Assembly (NCBI RefSeq): GCF_008124615.1
Contig: NZ_VNIB01000007.1
Span: 1-64,000, forward strand
Source: Geothermobacter ehrlichii
GTDB taxonomy: Bacteria > Desulfobacterota > Desulfuromonadia > Desulfuromonadales > Geothermobacteraceae
DNA: 64,000 nucleotides
Direction: 5' to 3'
In this document: positions 33,975 to 45,459 of the stretch, one piece after another
Numbering within the stretch: the stretch's first letter is position 1
How the letters are laid out: each line of letters starts with the position of its first letter
Translations under genes and position numbers: made by a program
Notes under the pieces: generated by a model
Told to the model about the DNA's origin: nothing
Database searches by the model: none
What the model saw: only the letters and a program-made list of their open reading frames with translations

Positions 33975-34355
33975 TCATCGGACCTGAAAAGAGAGCTTTT
34001 CGAGCAGATTGCCTTGCGCGTCGAGAATGGAGATCGTCCACTCGCCGCTCCATTCGGGCAAAATCCGTTTCGACGACCAGGTCCGCCAGTTGTTGGAGCG
34101 GACCGGCAACTCGACCCGGGCCATCTCCCTGCCCTCCCAGGACCAGACATGGACCACGCGGGTCTCCGTTTCGGCCCCGACCAGGCGGGTGAAGCAGTAG
34201 AGACGGCCGATGTCGGCCGGAACCTCGGTCATGACGTCGACCGGCTGCCGCTGCTCGACCTTCCTCGCCAGAGCGCTTTCGGCAACCTCGAGGGCCCGGC
34301 ACAGGGAAGGAACCAGCAGCATTCCCGCCAATAGAACAACAACGATTCGTTTCAT
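33975..34355 (-). CDS. exported DUF2914 protein
   Basis: A 126-residue protein with an N-terminal signal peptide (MKRIVVVLLAGMLLVPSLCRA) and a mature part matching DUF2914 (PADIGRLYCFTRLVGAE, VVHVWSWEGREMARVELPV, NWRTWSSKRILPEWSGEWT). The family is thought to be periplasmic; its function is unknown. AAAGGAGAAAAGAGA precedes ATG 34355, which also gives the best signal peptide. It is a single-gene unit sharing a bidirectional terminator with the MucR-like gene. Confidence 0.85.
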   Translation of the reverse strand: MKRIVVVLLAGMLLVPSLCRALEVAESALARKVEQRQPVDVMTEVPADIGRLYCFTRLVGAETETRVVHVWSWEGREMARVELPVRSNNWRTWSSKRILPEWSGEWTISILDAQGNLLEKLSFQVR

Positions 34356-34590
34356 TCTCTTTTCTCCTTTTCTCTTCTGCCCAGGCCGTCTTTCCGCCGG
34401 CAACCCGGCGGCATTTCCGGTTCCCCGGAGCTTCGGACCGGCGACGGTGACGGCGCGCGATCGGCGTGTAAAAACCTCGGCAAGACATTCTAGCCAACGG
34501 AGCGGTTTTTTTCATCCCGCCTGCAGGAATTTCTTGCCAATGGCAGCGCTTTTCACTTAAATTCGCAGCATGTCGTCAAAGAAGGTTCCA

Positions 34591-35361
34591 ATGAAGAAAA
34601 TCCTCATCTGCCTGCGCCAGGAAGACCTTCTGACCACGCTGGAACTTATTCTCAAACACTGGGGTTACCGGGTGATAGCCACTCACCGGCCCGAAGACCT
34701 GCCCCAGTACTTCACCGACGGCAACCCGGACTTTCTGCTGGTCGAATCCCGTCTGGCCGCCCATCCCGAAATCGGCCGGCTTGTCGATGCCGGCTGCCGG
34801 CGGACCGGATGCCCCGTGGTCCTGATCGGCCCTCCCGGCGACTGCAGGCCCGACACATCCGGCATCCGGCTCGACGTTCCGGTCGACATCTTCAAACTTT
34901 TCTGCATCGTCCAGCAGCATCTCGAACCCCTGCCCCGCAACAACTTCCGCATTGCCGTCCGCGTTCCGGGGATGGTGATGCGGGCCGAGACCACCTCGCT
35001 GGTCGAGATCCTGAGCATCAGTGTCCGCGGCATCTTCATCAAGACCTCGCTGGCCGTCTCCCGGGGCGAGGAGTTCCGCCTGGTTCTCCCCCTGCTCGGC
35101 ATGAAGCGGGAACTCGAACTGACAGCCAGGGTGATCTACATCGTCGAACCCTGCCCCGAAAACCGCTACCAGCAGGGCATCGGTCTCGAGTTCCGCGATC
35201 TCGACGCCGAAGCCACCGCGCAGCTCGAGGCCTTTCTCGAACAGCGGCTGCTCAAGGAGCTGGAAGAAAAGCACGGACACATCGAAATCGATCTGACCAA
35301 TATCCGGCAGCACACCTGCCAAAACGGCCAGCCCGACCCCGGCCGACCCTTTTCCGCCTGA
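34591..35361 (+). CDS. pseudo-receiver/PilZ domain protein
   Basis: A 256-residue protein. Residues 1-110 have a receiver-like fold but lack the acidic pair (ILICLRQEDL), and the phospho-acceptor position appears to be glutamate (PDFLLVESRL), so it is probably not phosphorylated. Residues about 120-220 are a PilZ domain: the c-di-GMP-binding arginines lie near RNNFRIAVRVPG, and the usual D/NxSxxG is degenerate (EILSISVRGIFIKT), with GIGLEF after it. Binding of c-di-GMP is possible but not certain. ATG 34591 with GAAGG upstream is preferred to ATG 34570. Confidence 0.82.
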   Translation: MKKILICLRQEDLLTTLELILKHWGYRVIATHRPEDLPQYFTDGNPDFLLVESRLAAHPEIGRLVDAGCRRTGCPVVLIGPPGDCRPDTSGIRLDVPVDIFKLFCIVQQHLEPLPRNNFRIAVRVPGMVMRAETTSLVEILSISVRGIFIKTSLAVSRGEEFRLVLPLLGMKRELELTARVIYIVEPCPENRYQQGIGLEFRDLDAEATAQLEAFLEQRLLKELEEKHGHIEIDLTNIRQHTCQNGQPDPGRPFSA

Positions 35362-35364
35362 ATC

Positions 35365-36543
35365 TCAGTCCGTAAACAGACTGACCAGAAAGCTCTCGCC
35401 ACAGGGAGACTCGACGCCCATGGCCTCGGCGAGGGTCGCGCCGACATCGGCGAAGCTGCCGCGCAGCCCCAGGTCGACCCTGCCCCGCATGCCGGCATGC
35501 CAGCAGAGCAGAGGCACGTATTCCCGGCTGTGGTCGGTGCTTGGCGTGGTCGGATCGCAGCCGTGGTCGGCGGTGATCATCAGCAGGTCGTCTTCCTCCA
35601 GAACGGCGAACAGCTCGCCCAGCCAGCGATCGAAAGCCTCCAGGCCGGCGGCGAAACCGGCCGCGTCGAGCCGGTGCCCCCAGAGCATGTCGAAATCGAC
35701 CAGATTGGCGAAGATCACGCCACTGTCCAGTCGGCCGATCGCCGCCAGAATCCGCTCCATGCCTTCGGCGTTGGAGGCCGTCGCCTGCTGTTCGGAGAGG
35801 CCGCGACCGGCATAGAGATCGCCGATCTTGCCGATGCCGCAAACGGCAACCCTCTTCTCGGCCAGCCGGTCGAGAACGGTCGTCCCCACCGGAGCGAGGG
35901 AAAAATCATGCCTTCTCGCCGTCCGCCGAAAACCGTGTTCGGGATCGCCGACGAAGGGGCGGGCGATGACCCGGCCGACCCGCCAGGGGTCGAGAATCCG
36001 CCGGGCCGTCCGGCACAGCTCGTAGAGCCTGTCGACCGGGATCACCTCTTCATGGGCGGCGACCTGAAAAACCGAATCGACACTGGTGTAGACGATGGGG
36101 CGGCCGGTACGCATATGCTCTTCCCCGAGCCGGTCGATGATCTCGGTGCCACTGGCGGCGACATTGCCGAGCACCTTCAGGCCGGTCTGCGCCTCGAACG
36201 CCTCGATGATCGCCGGCGGGAACCCCTCGGGGAAGGTCGGCAGGGGCCGGTCGAGGATCACCCCCATCAGCTCCCAGTGACCGGCGGTCGAATCCTTGCC
36301 CGCCGCCCGTTCCGCCATGCGCCCGGCAGCCCCCGCAACGAACGCCTGCTGCGACGCGCCGGGAAAGTCGATCACCCGGCCCAGACCGAGCCGGCAGAGA
36401 TGGGGCAGCGTCAGCCCGCCGACGGCCTCGGCGACATGGCGCAGGGTGTTGGCGCCGGCGTCGCCGTAGGCGGCGGCATCGGGCAGCGCACCGATTCCGA
36501 CCCCGTCGAGAACGATGAGAACGACACGACGAAAGGCTTTCAT
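35365..36543 (-). CDS. deoB: phosphopentomutase
   Basis: A 392-residue alkaline-phosphatase-superfamily mutase interconverting (deoxy)ribose 1- and 5-phosphates in nucleoside salvage. The N-terminal metal motif is VVLIVLDGVGIGALPDAAAY, the phospho-acceptor region is AAGKDSTAGHWELMG, and C-terminal metal ligands appear in FDMLWGHR and TADHGCDPTTPSTDHSRE. It overlaps deoC by ATGA, so the pair feeds deoxyribose 5-phosphate to the aldolase. ATG 36543 gives the normal family length; the upstream frame runs antisense-like through deoC. Confidence 0.96.
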   Translation of the reverse strand: MKAFRRVVLIVLDGVGIGALPDAAAYGDAGANTLRHVAEAVGGLTLPHLCRLGLGRVIDFPGASQQAFVAGAAGRMAERAAGKDSTAGHWELMGVILDRPLPTFPEGFPPAIIEAFEAQTGLKVLGNVAASGTEIIDRLGEEHMRTGRPIVYTSVDSVFQVAAHEEVIPVDRLYELCRTARRILDPWRVGRVIARPFVGDPEHGFRRTARRHDFSLAPVGTTVLDRLAEKRVAVCGIGKIGDLYAGRGLSEQQATASNAEGMERILAAIGRLDSGVIFANLVDFDMLWGHRLDAAGFAAGLEAFDRWLGELFAVLEEDDLLMITADHGCDPTTPSTDHSREYVPLLCWHAGMRGRVDLGLRGSFADVGATLAEAMGVESPCGESFLVSLFTD

Positions 36544-37217
36544 GCGCCCCTGGCCTCCTCGCTCCACTGCTCCATGATGGCGCAGGCGCTCGAGGTGCCG
36601 ATCCGGGTCGCGCCGGCGGCGACCATGGCCTGCAGGTCGGCCAGGGTGCGGATCCCTCCCGCCGCCTTGACGCCGATCCGGCCGGCGGCACTTGCGGCCA
36701 GCAGCCGGACGTGATCGACGCTCGCCCCCGCCTCGGCAAATCCGGTGGAGGTCTTGACATAGGCGGCCCCGGCGCGTATCGCCATCCCGACCAGGATCTC
36801 CATCTGCCGGTGCGACAGCCGGCAGCATTCGAAAATCACCTTGACGGCGACGCCGGGCACCGCCCGGACGACGGCGGCGATCTCCTCCTCCACCCGCGCA
36901 ACCTCCCCGGCGGCCATCCATCCCTGCTGGATGACCATGTCGATCTCGGTCGCCCCTTCACCGGCGGCCTGACGCGCCTCGAAAACCTTGACCTGCGGGG
37001 AACTGTAGCCGAGGGGAAAACCGACGACGGTGCCGGTCGCCACCGACGAACCGTAGAGCAGCCGGGCGGCGAGCGGAACCATGACCGGCGGCACGCAGAC
37101 CGAGGCGAAACCGTATTCGACCGCCTCCTCGCACAGCTGCCGGATGTCGGTTTCGCTGGCCGTCGGCCTGAGCAGGGTATGGTCGATGAGGCGGGCCGGA
37201 TTCCGCAACGGCGTCAT
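36540..37217 (-). CDS. deoC: deoxyribose-phosphate aldolase
   Basis: A 225-residue class I aldolase splitting 2-deoxyribose 5-phosphate into glyceraldehyde 3-phosphate and acetaldehyde. LIDHTLLRPTAS opens the barrel, the Schiff-base lysine is in AAYVKTSTGF, and the second active lysine in RIGVKAAGGIRT. Start 37217 (MTPLRNPARL) has AGAGG upstream and leaves 13 nt after argJ; an upstream in-frame start at 37268 would overlap argJ by 38 nt and add a nonconserved tail. Confidence 0.95.
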   Translation of the reverse strand: MTPLRNPARLIDHTLLRPTASETDIRQLCEEAVEYGFASVCVPPVMVPLAARLLYGSSVATGTVVGFPLGYSSPQVKVFEARQAAGEGATEIDMVIQQGWMAAGEVARVEEEIAAVVRAVPGVAVKVIFECCRLSHRQMEILVGMAIRAGAAYVKTSTGFAEAGASVDHVRLLAASAAGRIGVKAAGGIRTLADLQAMVAAGATRIGTSSACAIMEQWSEEARGA

Positions 37218-37230
37218 CGCGGCCGGCCTC

Positions 37231-38418
37231 TCAGGTCCGGTATTCGGCGTTGATGCGGATGTAGTCATGGGTCAGATCGGAGGTGTAGTAGCTGAAAGCA
37301 CCGTCGCCGAGCCCCAGATCGACGGTGACGACGAAGGCGTCCCGTCGCAGAACCTCGGTGCCCCTCGCTTCGCTGTCGCCACCGACGGCAAGGCCGTTGC
37401 GGGCCATTTCGACATCGTCGAACAGGATCCGCACCCGGTCGGGATCGACCGTCGCCCCGGAATAGCCGGCGGCGGCGATGATGCGTCCCCAGTTGGCGTC
37501 CTCGCCGAAAAAGGCGGTCTTCACCAGGCTGGAAGTGGCGATGCTGCGCGCCGCGAGGCGCGCCTCGGCGTCGCTGACGGCGCCGGTGACGCGGACCTCG
37601 ACCAGCTTGGTCGCTCCCTCGCCGTCGCGAACGATCATCTTCGCCAGCTCGAGCAGCACCTCCTCGAGCAGAGCGGCAAACTGCTCCGCCTCCCGGCTGC
37701 CGGCGGCGATGACGTCACCGCCGCTTCGGCCATTGGCGAGCAGCAGCACCATGTCGTTGGTCGAGGTGTCGCCATCGACGGTGATGGCGTTGAAGGTCCG
37801 GTCGACGGCCTGCAGCAGCAGCGTCTTCATCAATGCCGGGTCGACGGCGGCGTCGGTCAGCACGAAGGCCAGCATGGTCGCCATGTCGGGATGGATCATG
37901 CCCGCCCCCTTGGCGATGCCCAGAATGCCGTAACCGGCGCCGGTGCGGCTCGCGGTCTTGGCAAAGGAATCGGTGGTCATGATCGCTTCGGCCACCCCCG
38001 GCCAGCCGTCCGGATCGAGCCGGCCAGCCAGACGCGCAACGGCATCCTCGAGCCCCGCCATCGGCATCGGCTGCCCGATGACCCCGGTCGAGGAGACAGC
38101 CACCAGCTCCTGGTCGATGCCGAGGGCGCGGGCGACGAGCTCGCCCATGCGCACGGCGTCGCGCATCCCCCGCTCGCCGGTGCAGGCGTTGGCGTTGCCG
38201 CTGTTGACGACGATGGCCTGGCAGCGTCCCTTCGCCAGCCGCCCGGACGTCACCACCACCGGCGCCGCTGCCACCTGGTTGCGGGTAAAGACACCGGCCG
38301 CCGCGGCCGGCGTCTCCGAAACGATCAGGCCGAGATCGGCCTTGCCTGAAGCCTTGATTCCCGCGGCTCCCGAAGCGAAACGGTATCCGCGGACAACAGA
38401 TCTGCTTTCGGCGTTCAT
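37231..38418 (-). CDS. argJ: bifunctional ornithine acetyltransferase/N-acetylglutamate synthase
   Basis: A 395-residue ArgJ. The self-cleavage site is the threonine in KGAGMIHPDMATMLAF, which splits the chain into alpha and beta subunits; GDTSTNDMVLLLANG and FFGEDANWGRI are other conserved blocks. It recycles acetyl groups in arginine biosynthesis by moving them from N-acetylornithine to glutamate. It lies 23 nt after secA. An ArgA-like acetyltransferase is about 4 kb upstream on the same strand. Confidence 0.96.
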   Translation of the reverse strand: MNAESRSVVRGYRFASGAAGIKASGKADLGLIVSETPAAAAGVFTRNQVAAAPVVVTSGRLAKGRCQAIVVNSGNANACTGERGMRDAVRMGELVARALGIDQELVAVSSTGVIGQPMPMAGLEDAVARLAGRLDPDGWPGVAEAIMTTDSFAKTASRTGAGYGILGIAKGAGMIHPDMATMLAFVLTDAAVDPALMKTLLLQAVDRTFNAITVDGDTSTNDMVLLLANGRSGGDVIAAGSREAEQFAALLEEVLLELAKMIVRDGEGATKLVEVRVTGAVSDAEARLAARSIATSSLVKTAFFGEDANWGRIIAAAGYSGATVDPDRVRILFDDVEMARNGLAVGGDSEARGTEVLRRDAFVVTVDLGLGDGAFSYYTSDLTHDYIRINAEYRT

Positions 38419-38441
38419 CGCTGTTCACTCCCCGCTGCCGG

Positions 38442-41126
<2,685 letters not shown>

Positions 41127-41253
41127 TCGTTCTCTCCTGCGTGAGTCTGCCCGCCCCCTCCGGGCTAAAAGCGGTGAATTCTACCACAGGGGGTCGGCTC
41201 CGACAAGAATGCAGCCCCCGCAGGCAGCTGCATGTTCACCGCCGGCAAGGGCA

Positions 41254-41281
41254 TAAAAAAACGGCTGCCAAACGGCAACCG
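41254..41281 (-). terminator. terminator after the M23 peptidase gene
   Basis: Minus strand CGGTTGCC-GTTT-GGCAGCCG, a short stem with one G-U pair, followed by seven T. It separates the peptidase gene from secA. Confidence 0.88.
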
Positions 41282-41318
41282 CGTGTCTGCTGACAAGGCC
41301 ATATCGAGCGTCCCGAGG

Positions 41319-42188
41319 CTACAGGAACTTGCGCGGATTGACAGGCACCCCGTTGCGGCGCACCTCGTAGTGAACGTGCGAGCCGGTCGAACTGCCGGTG
41401 TTGCCGACGGCGGCGATCCGGTCGCCACGCCTGACCCGCTGACCGACCTTGACGTAAATCCGCGAATTGTGGGCGTAGTATGTCTTGTAGCCGTAGCCAT
41501 GGTCGATGACCACCAGCTTGCCGTAGCCGGGGGCGATTCCGGCCTGGGTCACCACCCCGTCGGCGGTGGCATGCACCGGGGTTCCAGTGCGGGCGGCGAT
41601 GTCGAGCCCCTCGTGCATCTTGCGCCGGCCGGTGAAGGGCGACTTGCGCATGCCGAAGGTCGAGGTCAGCCAGCCCTTGACCGGCCAGCCCTGGGGCTTC
41701 GCCGCCAGCAGCGATCGCTGGTCGTTGAGAGCGGCCTGAATCTCTTCCTGGCTGAGGCGCTGCAGATCGATCTGGCGACGTACCTGGTCGATGCGCTCCT
41801 GCAGGTCGGAAAGCCCGTTCGGCAGCTCCGGTTCCGGCGGTCCGCCGATGCCGGTCAGGGCGTCCGGCCGGGCGGCCTGGACGCTGGTCAGGTTCCGTAC
41901 CTGGGCATCGTTCTGGGCCAGCAGGGTCAGGTCGCGGTTCAGGGTCTGCAGTTCTGTGGAGAGCCGGGCCAGCTCGAGCCGCTGCTCGGTGTTCTCCTGC
42001 CGCAGACGCGCCAGTTCCTCCCGGTCGATCCCGCGGCGCACATAGCCTGCGGCGAGCAGGGCGACGCCGAGCACCACCGCCGCCATCGCCAGGCAACAGG
42101 CCCGGACCGTCCAGCCCGGCAGCATGAACCGGCGCACGCGCCGGGCGTCTTCAGGAACGATCAGAATGGTGAAACGCTTGTCTGTCAC
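41319..42188 (-). CDS. membrane-anchored M23 (LytM) peptidase
   Basis: A 289-residue cell-wall enzyme or regulator. A short cytoplasmic N-terminus leads to a membrane helix (about 28-48), a periplasmic coiled coil (about 50-160), and a LytM domain (about 165-285). The zinc ligands H and D in KMHEGLDIA and the HVHYE motif are intact, so it is probably active against peptidoglycan cross-links. ATG 42188 is the only reasonable start. Confidence 0.93.
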   Translation of the reverse strand: MTDKRFTILIVPEDARRVRRFMLPGWTVRACCLAMAAVVLGVALLAAGYVRRGIDREELARLRQENTEQRLELARLSTELQTLNRDLTLLAQNDAQVRNLTSVQAARPDALTGIGGPPEPELPNGLSDLQERIDQVRRQIDLQRLSQEEIQAALNDQRSLLAAKPQGWPVKGWLTSTFGMRKSPFTGRRKMHEGLDIAARTGTPVHATADGVVTQAGIAPGYGKLVVIDHGYGYKTYYAHNSRIYVKVGQRVRRGDRIAAVGNTGSSTGSHVHYEVRRNGVPVNPRKFL

Positions 42189-42298
42189 CGGCCCTCCCTA
42201 GGCAATGCCGACGCCTGCGGCGTCGACAGACGACCCTGCATGAAAATGCATTGATAGCCGTATTTCCCGTTTTTTGTCAAGTTTTCCGACATTTGAGG

Positions 42299-42775
42299 CT
42301 AGCTGTCGCCGTCCGGGACGGCGCCGTCGATGTCGATGCTGACCGCCGTCTCGTCGCATTCGGGAAACTTGGCGCACTTGATACAGTCGCGCCAGATCTT
42401 CTGCGGCAGCCGGCTCTTGTCGATCTCGACAAACCCCAGCCGGGCGAAAAAGTCCGGCTTGTAGGTCAGGGCGAAGACCTGCCTCAACCCCAGTTCGCGG
42501 GCCTCGTCGAGACAGGCGAGCACCAGGCTGCGGCCGACCCCCCTGCCGCCGGCCTCTTCGGCCACGGCCAGGGAGCGGATCTCGGCCAGGTCCTCCCAGC
42601 AGATCTGCAACCGGACCGTGCCGACGACGGCGCCGTCCTGCTCGAAGACATAGAAACTCCGGATGTATTCATAGACCTCGGCCAGCGAGGCGGAGAGCAT
42701 CAATCCTTCGCCGGCATAGTGGTTGAGCAGACCGTGAATCACCTTGGCATCGGCGATGACCGCCTTACGTACCAT
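42299..42775 (-). CDS. GNAT acetyltransferase, short ArgA-like N-acetylglutamate synthase
   Basis: A 158-residue GNAT protein. It starts VRKAVIADAKVIHGLLNHYA and has the acetyl-CoA loop VAEEAGGRGVGRSLV and the KPDFFARLGFVEIDKSRLPQKIW segment characteristic of stand-alone ArgA-like proteins, which make N-acetylglutamate for arginine synthesis. The cysteine-rich part IWRDCIKCAKFPECDETA near the C-terminus is normal in this group. It overlaps recN by 11 nt. The role fits argJ nearby, which would otherwise need only recycling. Confidence 0.88.
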   Translation of the reverse strand: MVRKAVIADAKVIHGLLNHYAGEGLMLSASLAEVYEYIRSFYVFEQDGAVVGTVRLQICWEDLAEIRSLAVAEEAGGRGVGRSLVLACLDEARELGLRQVFALTYKPDFFARLGFVEIDKSRLPQKIWRDCIKCAKFPECDETAVSIDIDGAVPDGDS

Positions 42776-44447
42776 CGTCTTTCTCCCTTGCGACGGCTTC
42801 GATCATTTCCCGCGCGTGTTCGAGAGTCCGTTCGGTCACCCGGTCGCCTCCCAGCATGCGGGCCATCTCCCGGACCCGCGTCTCGTCGCCGAGCGCGACC
42901 ATGGCGGTGAAGGTCCGTCCACCGTCGACCATCTTCTCGACCCGGTAATGGTTGTCCCCGAATGCCGCCACCTGCGGCAGGTGGGTGATGCAGAGGACCT
43001 GCAATCCCCGGGCCACTTTTTTCAGCTTGCGGCCGACGGCGCTGGCCGCCTCGCCGCCGATCCCGGCGTCGACCTCGTCGAAAACGAGGGTCGAAACCCC
43101 GTCGGCCTCCGGCGCCACCTGCTTCAGGGCCAGCATGATGCGCGACAGCTCGCCCCCCGAGGCGATCCAGGCCAGGGGTTTCGGATCTTCGCCGGGATTG
43201 GTCGACAGGTAGAATTCGATCCGCTCCAGCCCCCTCGGTCCCGGCTCGTCCAGGTCAAAGAAATGAACCTCGAAACGGGATCCCGGCATGGCCAGATCGG
43301 CCAGTTCCCGCTCGACCGCCCGCGCCATCTTCTCGGCCGCCCGGCGGCGCCGGGCGGAGAGGTCCTGCCCCAGCTCCCGCAGGCGCGCCTCGGCCTGCCG
43401 CAACTGTCCGGCCAGCTCCTCGCGTCGGCTGTCGGCGTGCTCGAGGCGGTCGAGTTCGGCCTCGACCTGCTGCAGCCGCTCGAGAATCCCCTCGACCGTC
43501 GGCGCATACTTGCGCTTGAGCTGACCGATGCGGGCCAGCCGTTCCTCGACCTCGTTCTGCCGGCCTGGCTCGAAACTGAGCCGGGAGGAAAAGTCGCGCA
43601 GCTGCAGGGCGACGTCCTCGAGACTGTACTGGCTGCTGCGCAGGGTTTCCGCCAGGGTCCCGAGTAGCGGGTCGATTTCGGCCAGGTTTTCGAGCTCTCC
43701 CGCCAGCCGGCTGACGATTTCACAGACCGAGTTCGCACCGCCGTAGAGGCTTTCATAGCCGCCGCCGGTAGCCTGGGAGAGTTTTTCGCCATGCTTCAGC
43801 AGCTTGCGCTCCTGTTCCAGTTCCTCGTCCTCCCCCGGCCGCAGGGCGGCGGCGGCAATCTCCTGCCGCTGAAACCGCAGAAAATCGAGCCGCTGCTGGC
43901 GGTCGCGCTCTCCCTGCTCGAGCTGTTCGAGCTCGTCGCGCAACGCCTTCACCCCGGCATGGCAGTCGGCACAGGCCCGGCGCTGTTGCTGCAGGCCGGC
44001 GAAATGATCGAGAAAATTGAGGTGGGCCTCGGGCTTCTGCAGCAGCTGGTGCTCATGCTGGCCGTAGATGTTGACCAGCCGTCGGCTGATATCCTGCAGC
44101 TGCCCCAGCCGGGCGATGGAACCGTTGATGAAGATCCGGTTCTTCCCTTCCCGACTGATCACCCGCTTGACGGTCAGTTCGTCCGCAACCTCGAAACCGG
44201 ATGCCTCGAGCTGCCGTTTGACCTCGGTCAGCCCGGCGATGTCGAACAGCCCTTCGACCGTCGCTTCGTCGGTACCGGCTCGTATGACCTCGGGCCGGGC
44301 GCGGCCGCCGATGAGCAGGCCGACGGCATCGATGATGATCGACTTGCCGGCGCCCGTCTCGCCGGTAAGAATGTTGAATCCCGGCTTCAGACTCACCTCG
44401 AGCCGGTCGATGATGGCGAAGTTGCGGATGACGAGTTCTCTGAGCAT
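42765..44447 (-). CDS. recN: DNA repair ATPase RecN
   Basis: A 560-residue SMC-like protein for double-strand-break repair. N-terminal Walker A is TGETGAGKSIIIDAV after RNFAIIDRLEV, the ABC signature is ASGGELSRIMLAL and Walker B is TLVFDEVDAGIGGEAA, with long coiled coils between. It starts 28 nt after nadK and its 3' end overlaps the acetyltransferase gene, so they form an operon. Confidence 0.97.
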   Translation of the reverse strand: MLRELVIRNFAIIDRLEVSLKPGFNILTGETGAGKSIIIDAVGLLIGGRARPEVIRAGTDEATVEGLFDIAGLTEVKRQLEASGFEVADELTVKRVISREGKNRIFINGSIARLGQLQDISRRLVNIYGQHEHQLLQKPEAHLNFLDHFAGLQQQRRACADCHAGVKALRDELEQLEQGERDRQQRLDFLRFQRQEIAAAALRPGEDEELEQERKLLKHGEKLSQATGGGYESLYGGANSVCEIVSRLAGELENLAEIDPLLGTLAETLRSSQYSLEDVALQLRDFSSRLSFEPGRQNEVEERLARIGQLKRKYAPTVEGILERLQQVEAELDRLEHADSRREELAGQLRQAEARLRELGQDLSARRRRAAEKMARAVERELADLAMPGSRFEVHFFDLDEPGPRGLERIEFYLSTNPGEDPKPLAWIASGGELSRIMLALKQVAPEADGVSTLVFDEVDAGIGGEAASAVGRKLKKVARGLQVLCITHLPQVAAFGDNHYRVEKMVDGGRTFTAMVALGDETRVREMARMLGGDRVTERTLEHAREMIEAVAREKDDGT

Positions 44448-44475
44448 GGCAATCCGTCGGCCGCCCGGTCGCGGG

Positions 44476-45330
44476 CTAGCGCTCTCCCCAGAGCAGCTTG
44501 GTGCGAAGGATTTCGAAATAGTCCCGCTGCGGGCTCTTCACCAGCAGGGTCACGCAGGGAGACCGCCTGACCTCGACCACGTCACCGCCGGCCAGCGGCA
44601 TGCCGATCTGGCCGTCGGCGGTCAGCATCACCTCTTCGTCCTGAAACTTGACCTCGACCCGGATCACGTCTTCGTCAGAGACGATGATCGGCCGGTTGGT
44701 CAGCATGTGCGGACAGATGGGGGCGATGGCCAGGCAGTGCAGCCCCGGATGGATGATGGGGCCGCCGGCGGCCAGGTTGTAGGCGGTGGTGCCGGTCGGG
44801 GTCGAGATGATCAGGCCGTCGCCGCGGAAGGTGGTCAGGTAGCCGCCGTTGATGCTGGCCTCCATGTCGATGATGCGTGCCAGCGCCCCCTTGTTGATGA
44901 CAACGTCGTTCAGGGTACGGAAACGGCCGACGGCCTCGCCGCGACGCAGCACCACGGCGTCGAGCATCATGCGGCTCGACACCTCGAAATCGCCGCGCAG
45001 CACCCGGTCGAGCACCGGAAAGGTCTCGTCGCAGGCGACCTCGGTGAGAAAACCGAGCCGGCCGAGATTCACTCCGAGGATGGGAATCCGCAGCTCACCG
45101 ATCAGCCGGGCGACGGAAATCAGGGTGCCGTCACCACCCAGCACGACGACCAGGTCGACCAGGGAAGGAATGGCGCCCGGCGGATAACCCTTCTCCCGCC
45201 CCAGCGCCGAGGCCAGCACATCTTCCAGAAAGATGCTGCAGCCGCGCTCTTCGAGATAGCAGCAGACATCGCCGGCCAGGGCCGCGGCATCCCGGTTGTT
45301 GTGCTTGGCATAGATACCGATTCTTTTCAT
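44476..45330 (-). CDS. nadK: NAD kinase
   Basis: A 284-residue kinase making NADP from NAD and ATP or polyphosphate. The GGDGT motif is in VVVLGGDGTLISVARL, followed by VNLGRLGFLTEV, and the NAD-binding region has LNDVVINKG and DGLIISTPTGTTAYNLAAGG. ATG 45330 (MKRIGIYAKHN) is preceded by AGAGG. It is the first gene of the recN operon and is divergent from rarA. Confidence 0.97.
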   Translation of the reverse strand: MKRIGIYAKHNNRDAAALAGDVCCYLEERGCSIFLEDVLASALGREKGYPPGAIPSLVDLVVVLGGDGTLISVARLIGELRIPILGVNLGRLGFLTEVACDETFPVLDRVLRGDFEVSSRMMLDAVVLRRGEAVGRFRTLNDVVINKGALARIIDMEASINGGYLTTFRGDGLIISTPTGTTAYNLAAGGPIIHPGLHCLAIAPICPHMLTNRPIIVSDEDVIRVEVKFQDEEVMLTADGQIGMPLAGGDVVEVRRSPCVTLLVKSPQRDYFEILRTKLLWGER

Positions 45331-45405
45331 GAGAACCACCTCTAATCGTCGAAATCTAGCAGATTTACGCCCCTGCGTCCATCCCTTTGCCGCCACTACG
45401 TCCGG

Positions 45406-45434
45406 TTGCCGGGCCCCGTCCGCTGTGCTAGAGT
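45406..45434 (+). promoter_or_regulatory. sigma-70-type promoter of rarA
   Basis: TTGCCG (45406-45411) and TAGAGT (45429-45434) with a 17-nt spacer, ending 25 nt before ATG 45460. Confidence 0.55.
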
Positions 45435-45459
45435 CGAACGCGGCAAGGAGACACGCGCA

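Noticed and set aside
33958-33982. Third copy of the 165-bp element (CACCTGAATCCGTGAGCTCA)
   Set aside because: Only about 20 bp match; the inner stem and second terminal repeat are missing, and part of it is the end of the DUF2914 gene.
36544-36921. N-terminal extension of DeoB
   Set aside because: It reads deoC in the wrong frame, and ATG 36543 gives the normal length with an ATGA overlap.
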